Source: JAIBAC01 sp046331095 | GTDB taxonomy: Bacteria > Actinomycetota > Acidimicrobiia > UBA2766 | Assembly: GCA_046331095.1 (NCBI GenBank) | Contig: JAXLRM010000004.1 | Span: forward strand, 682,001-746,000 | Length of the DNA: 64,000 bases | Direction: 5' to 3' | In this document: positions 60,671 through 64,000 of the stretch, one piece after another | Position numbering within the stretch: position 1 is the first letter of the stretch | Layout of the letters: each line of letters opens with the position of its first letter | Translations under genes and position numbers: made by a program | Notes under the pieces: model-generated | What the model was told of the DNA's origin: nothing | What the model saw: the letters and a program-made list of their open reading frames with translations, nothing else | Database searches by the model: none

Positions 60671-62211
60671 GAGAACTGCTCCACGAGTAGGAACTTCATG
60701 ACCTTGCCGGTGTTGTTGCGGGGGAGCGCGTCGACGATCTCGAGCTGCTCGGGGATCTTCTGCATCATGAGGCCGGCTGCCTTGCAATGGTCGGCCATCT
60801 CGTCGAAGGTGAGCGCGTCGGCCCCCTCGGCGGTGACGACCACGGCGCAGACACGCTCGCCGGTGTCCTCGTCGGGCAGGCCGACGACGGCGATGTCGCC
60901 GACCTTGGGGTGGGTGTAGAGGACGTGTTCGACCTCCTGCGCGCTCACGTTCTCGGCCTTGCGGATTATCACGTCCTTGAGGCGGCCGGTGATCGTCACG
61001 TACCCGTCGCCATCGCGCCGGCCGAGGTCGCCGGTGCAGAACCATCCTTCGGCGTCGAAGGCGTCCTCGTCCAGGGATGCGTCGTAGTAGCCCCTCATGA
61101 CCTGGGGCCCGCGCGCGCGGATCTCGCCCTCCTCGCCCGGTCCGCACTCGGTGCCGTCCTCGCGCAGGAACCTGAGCTCGACACCGGCCCCCGGCCGGCC
61201 CTCGGTGTTGGCGAGCTGCTCGGTGGAGTCGGTCGTGCGGCCCATCGTGAGCAGGGGCGCCTCGGTGAGGCCGTAGCCGGAGATGATCCCGCTGCCGCCG
61301 AGCTCGTCCTTGACCTCGTGGAACAGCGCCGGCGGGATCGGGGTGCCTCCGCTCGGGTACGCACGCACGGTCTCGAAGAGGCGGTCGTCGGGACGGGCCC
61401 TGTTCACCGCCACGAACGCCTGGTGGATCGGCGGCGCTCCCGGTGCGACGGTCACGCCGAAGCGCTTGATGAGCTCGCTTGTGTGGTCCGGGGCGAACAC
61501 GTCGGTGAGCACGAGTCGGGCGCCCACCTCCAAGATGCTCTCGAGGATCATCGTGCCGCCGACATGGGTGAACGGGAAGATCATGATCACCGTGTCGTCG
61601 GCCGCGTAGCCGACGCCGGTGGTGTTGACCCGGGCGCCGTGGAGGACGGTCGCCTCGGTGTGGCGGGCGCCCTTGGGCTCCGAGGTCGTCCCCGACGTGT
61701 AGCAGAGGTAGCGCACCGGGGCCGCGGCAGGATCGCCGGGCGCGGCGGGCACCGGCGGCAGCGTGGCGGGGTCGCCTCTGGGCAGAGCCACGTCCGCGGT
61801 GCCGGCCTCGACGACGAACCGCTCGAGGCCGGGGGCGAGCTCGGCGACCATGGCCTGGTAGTCGAAGTCGCGCCACGTCGACGGGCCGATGTAGAGGTCC
61901 GGTTCGATCTGGCCGAGGATGAAGCCGACCTCGCGCCGGCGGTAGATCGGCACCAGCGGGTTCTGGACGGTGCCGAGGCGGCTCAGCGCCGCCACGAGCA
62001 CGGTCGCCTCGATCCACGTGGGGAGCTGCCACGAGACCACGGTGCCGTCGCCGATCCCGCGGTCGTGCAGGCCCGCGGCGACCTCCTCTGCGGTGCCGCA
62101 GAACTCCGCGAAGGTGAGGGTGCGGCCGGACTCGTCGACGAGGAACTCGCGATCGGGGGTCGCGGCGGCACGCTGTGCAACGAGGTCCCAGAGCGTCGCG
62201 GCGTCGATCAT
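60667..62211 (-). CDS. Acyl-CoA synthetase (AMP-forming, fatty-acid or aryl type)
   Basis: About 514 residues of the adenylate-forming superfamily. ATP loop YTSGTTSEPKG, A5 motif ISGYGLTEAPLL, A7-A8 EGWFCTGDLGRRDGDGYV and GRLKDVIIRKAENV, and the catalytic Lys in PRNNTGKVMKFLL near the C-terminus. It activates a carboxylic acid to its CoA thioester; the acyl chain is unknown. The ATG at 62211 (MIDAATLWDLV) is chosen since GGAGA precedes it and homology starts there; a GTG at 62262 is also in frame. It is coupled to the SDR gene and divergent from 62312. Confidence 0.88.
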   Translation of the reverse strand: MIDAATLWDLVAQRAAATPDREFLVDESGRTLTFAEFCGTAEEVAAGLHDRGIGDGTVVSWQLPTWIEATVLVAALSRLGTVQNPLVPIYRRREVGFILGQIEPDLYIGPSTWRDFDYQAMVAELAPGLERFVVEAGTADVALPRGDPATLPPVPAAPGDPAAAPVRYLCYTSGTTSEPKGARHTEATVLHGARVNTTGVGYAADDTVIMIFPFTHVGGTMILESILEVGARLVLTDVFAPDHTSELIKRFGVTVAPGAPPIHQAFVAVNRARPDDRLFETVRAYPSGGTPIPPALFHEVKDELGGSGIISGYGLTEAPLLTMGRTTDSTEQLANTEGRPGAGVELRFLREDGTECGPGEEGEIRARGPQVMRGYYDASLDEDAFDAEGWFCTGDLGRRDGDGYVTITGRLKDVIIRKAENVSAQEVEHVLYTHPKVGDIAVVGLPDEDTGERVCAVVVTAEGADALTFDEMADHCKAAGLMMQKIPEQLEIVDALPRNNTGKVMKFLLVEQFS

Positions 62212-62311
62212 CCCGTCTCCGTGGCGGCGTGTCGGATCGAGAGCGTAACAAAGGTCCGTCACGCATCCCCCGCCTCCGCGTTGTGGGACCGAACGCAGCG
62301 GAGGAGGTTCG

Positions 62312-62662
62312 GTGACCGTCTACTCGAGGAGCTGGCCCGCGGCCCTACAGGACACGGCGGCGACCCTGCGCGGCGGGGCCGGCATGCTGCGCGAGGTCGG
62401 TGCCGGCCTCGTCGCCCATTTCGGGTTCACGGCGGGCGTGTTCGAGGCGCCCGTCGCCGACGACATGCGCCGTGTCGTCGCGATCCGCCGCGACCGTTAC
62501 GCTGCCCACGCCGATGCGGTCGACGGCGTCGCAGTCCGGCTCGCCGCGGCCGCCGACGACGTCGCCGCCAAGATCGCCCGCATCGACGCCGGCCGGGCGC
62601 AACGGATCGCGGCCGGGACCCCTCCGGCGACCTGGCCCGAGCTCGACGACCGGTGGCTCTGA
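62312..62662 (+). CDS. Small helical protein, WXG-like, function unknown
   Basis: 116 residues, nearly all predicted helix, with alternating Ala/Arg/Asp heptads (VAIRRDRYAAHADAVDGVAVRLA then DDVAAKIARIDAG), a helical hairpin like those of WXG100 or related secreted proteins. There is no clear W-x-G turn; DDRWL ends the protein. GAGGAGG lies 4 bases before the GTG at 62312. It is 1 bp from the next gene, to which it is coupled. The family is not identified. Confidence 0.6.
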   Translation: MTVYSRSWPAALQDTAATLRGGAGMLREVGAGLVAHFGFTAGVFEAPVADDMRRVVAIRRDRYAAHADAVDGVAVRLAAAADDVAAKIARIDAGRAQRIAAGTPPATWPELDDRWL

Positions 62663-62663
62663 G

Positions 62664-63680
62664 GTGCGCATCGTGCTCGAAGCCGGCTGGCTCAGGCTCG
62701 CCGCCGACCGCATCGACGCCGCCGCGCACCGCGCCGACGCCGCCGCGTCCTCGATCGCCGGCGCGGCTGGAGCGGTTCCCGCATGCGCGGAGACCGCAGG
62801 CGTGCGAGCCGCGGTGGACGACGTCGCGTCGGGCCTGGGACGCGACGTGCGCGCCCTCCACGACGCCTTCGACGGTCCTCAGGCAGCTCAGCTGCGCGCG
62901 CTGGCCGACCTGATCGAGGCGATGGACCGGCCCACGTGGACCTCGGACAGCCTCGCCGAGGCGCTGCTGCTCTCGCCGCTCGTGCTGGGCGCACACGAGG
63001 GCCTCACCGACGCCGACCGGTCGACACGGGCGCTGATGCGCCCCGACGTCGACTACTGGAGCGGCGTGCGTCCCGGCGAGCTCCCGCCGGTGCTGCCGTG
63101 GGTGCGCAACGGCGACCGCGAGCTCGCCGACCTGACACGCCCGAACCTCGAGACCTTCGACGCCGTCGTCGACGAGGCGGGCCGGCGCTCCCGCGAGGAC
63201 GGACGGCCGTGGGTGGTCTCCGTCGTCGTCGGTGCCGGCCTCGGCGGCTGGACGCCGCTCTCGTCGGAGTCGAGCTCGGGCGGGATCTCCGTCCCCGGGC
63301 TCTCGGGCAAGCGCGGGCACGGCAGCGAGTACGCGGTGCGCCCGGTGAAGCTGAGCGTGGTGGCGAGCAACGGCGAGGACGTGATCGCCCGCGACGTGCC
63401 GGCGCGTGACCGCCAGGGGCGGGCTTGGATCGTCGGCCGCGGCGTCAGCTCCGACGCCGGTGTCGCGGCCGACGTCAAGGGCGTCGGGGCCGAGGTGGGT
63501 GGGTCAAGCAGCCGCAGCGCGGGCGGCTACCACGGCGACGCCGGGACGGGATGGCGCTTCGAGGTCGTGCCCACGGCGGACGGGGCGGTCGCGGTGCCGT
63601 CGAACATGTCGCCGCTGCTCGACGGCAGCGGGTCGAACGGCGAGTTCCGCGTCGACGTCCTCGACGGTACCGGGAGGTAG
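62664..63680 (+). CDS. Protein with N-terminal helical and C-terminal beta-rich regions, function unknown
   Basis: 338 residues. The first 100 are Ala-rich helix of the same style as the upstream protein (RLAADRIDAAAHRADAAAS); a middle segment has ELPPVLPWVRNGDRE and DLTRPNLETFDAVV; the last 150 are Gly/Ser/Val-rich and probably beta (GAGLGGWTPLSSE, EYAVRPVKLSVVASNG). No signal peptide is seen. It begins with GTG 2 bp after the stop of its helical partner. The pair could be a secreted complex or toxin-like module, but no motif confirms this. Confidence 0.6.
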   Translation: MRIVLEAGWLRLAADRIDAAAHRADAAASSIAGAAGAVPACAETAGVRAAVDDVASGLGRDVRALHDAFDGPQAAQLRALADLIEAMDRPTWTSDSLAEALLLSPLVLGAHEGLTDADRSTRALMRPDVDYWSGVRPGELPPVLPWVRNGDRELADLTRPNLETFDAVVDEAGRRSREDGRPWVVSVVVGAGLGGWTPLSSESSSGGISVPGLSGKRGHGSEYAVRPVKLSVVASNGEDVIARDVPARDRQGRAWIVGRGVSSDAGVAADVKGVGAEVGGSSSRSAGGYHGDAGTGWRFEVVPTADGAVAVPSNMSPLLDGSGSNGEFRVDVLDGTGR

Positions 63681-63752
63681 CAGGCCGAGGTGCCTTGCGG
63701 TACGGCACGGACCGGAGCTGCACCAGCTCGACGCCGGGGTCCCGGCGATCCC

Positions 63753-63758
63753 TAGCCT
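63753..63758 (+). promoter_or_regulatory. -10 element of a likely leaderless promoter (hydrolase at 63765)
   Basis: TAGCCT is followed by CCGGGT and the ATG at 63765. Confidence 0.5.
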
Positions 63759-63764
63759 CCGGGT

Positions 63765-64000
63765 ATGGACGACACCGGGATCCAGTTCGTCACGATCCAC
63801 GGCTACCGGCGTGCCTACAGGATGGCGGGCAGCGGCCCGGCACTGCTGCTCCTGCACGGCATCGGCGACAGCTCGCTGAGCTGGGAGCCGCTGATGCCCG
63901 CGCTCGCCGAGCGGTACACGGTCATCGCCCCCGACCTCCTCGGCCACGGCGCGTCGGACCGCCCCCGCGCCGACTACTCGGTGGCAGCCTACGCAAACGG
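63765..64000 (+). CDS. Alpha/beta hydrolase, N-terminal fragment
   Basis: The first 78 codons of a gene that runs off the window. It opens DDTGIQFVTIHGYRRAYRM, then LLLLHGIGDSSLSWEPLMPA with the HG-x-x oxyanion loop, and VIAPDLLGHGASDRP, the D-x-x-G-H-G motif of alpha/beta hydrolases. The nucleophile and the rest of the triad lie beyond the window. Confidence 0.85.
   Translation, partial: MDDTGIQFVTIHGYRRAYRMAGSGPALLLLHGIGDSSLSWEPLMPALAERYTVIAPDLLGHGASDRPRADYSVAAYAN

Overview
The window is high-GC, densely coded bacterial DNA. An F420-dependent oxidoreductase fragment, an ergothioneine (egt) operon, an Acg-like nitroreductase, receptor-type Ser/Thr kinases, frequent GTG starts and several apparent leaderless promoters all point to an Actinomycetota chromosome. 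An Acidimicrobiia-type lineage is my inference; nothing here proves it. No prophage, insertion sequence or CRISPR array is visible.

Layout. 0-5 kb: F420 oxidoreductase tail, tRNA-Gly, amidase, a yybP-ykoY-type (Mn2+) riboswitch ahead of a TMEM165/UPF0016 exporter, and a GlcD-like FAD oxidase. 5-12.3 kb: a branched-chain amino-acid-type ABC importer in which both permeases and both ATPases are fused in one polypeptide of about 1,349 residues. 12.4-29.4 kb: housekeeping and accessory metabolism (DUF488 gene with an amber codon, acetoacetyl-CoA synthetase, CDF zinc exporter, metallo-beta-lactamase-fold protein, frameshifted histidine phosphatase, aldo/keto reductase, tRNA-Cys, nitroreductase, MobA, AI-2E-type transporter, FHA protein, TetR, class III cyclase, YqeY, thioesterase, 6-phosphogluconate dehydrogenase, ROK kinase). 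29.7-43 kb: a signalling and envelope cluster with two kinase-NHL receptors, an ECF sigma factor, a membrane protein, an Hsp70 whose C-terminus is a PQQ-type propeller, a translationally coupled pair of dynamin-like GTPases and a divergent single-pass secreted-domain protein. 43-49.8 kb: Tat-exported phospholipase C-like enzyme, sugar dehydrogenase lipoprotein, PleD-type diguanylate cyclase, SufB, secreted hydrolase. 49.9-54.7 kb: a third receptor kinase overlapping an FHA-like/HTH gene, with a divergent secreted protein. 54.8-62.2 kb: FAD amine oxidase, a 43-residue acidic protein, and egtD-egtB-egtA with an unreported-looking 42-codon leader gene, preceded by an SDR and an acyl-CoA ligase. 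62.3-64 kb: a helical protein pair and the start of an alpha/beta hydrolase.

Two themes cut across the window. First, gene ends, particularly convergent ones, carry hairpin-forming intergenic repeats of four sequence families (called A-D here), several of them tandem; they look like bidirectional terminators or mobile hairpin elements. Second, five genes have a -10-like hexamer exactly 6 nt before the start codon, which is the geometry of leaderless transcription. The most interesting candidate system is the Hsp70-propeller/dynamin pair/membrane protein cluster at 35.5-43 kb, which resembles the mycobacterial IniA/IniC context but has unusual domain fusions.
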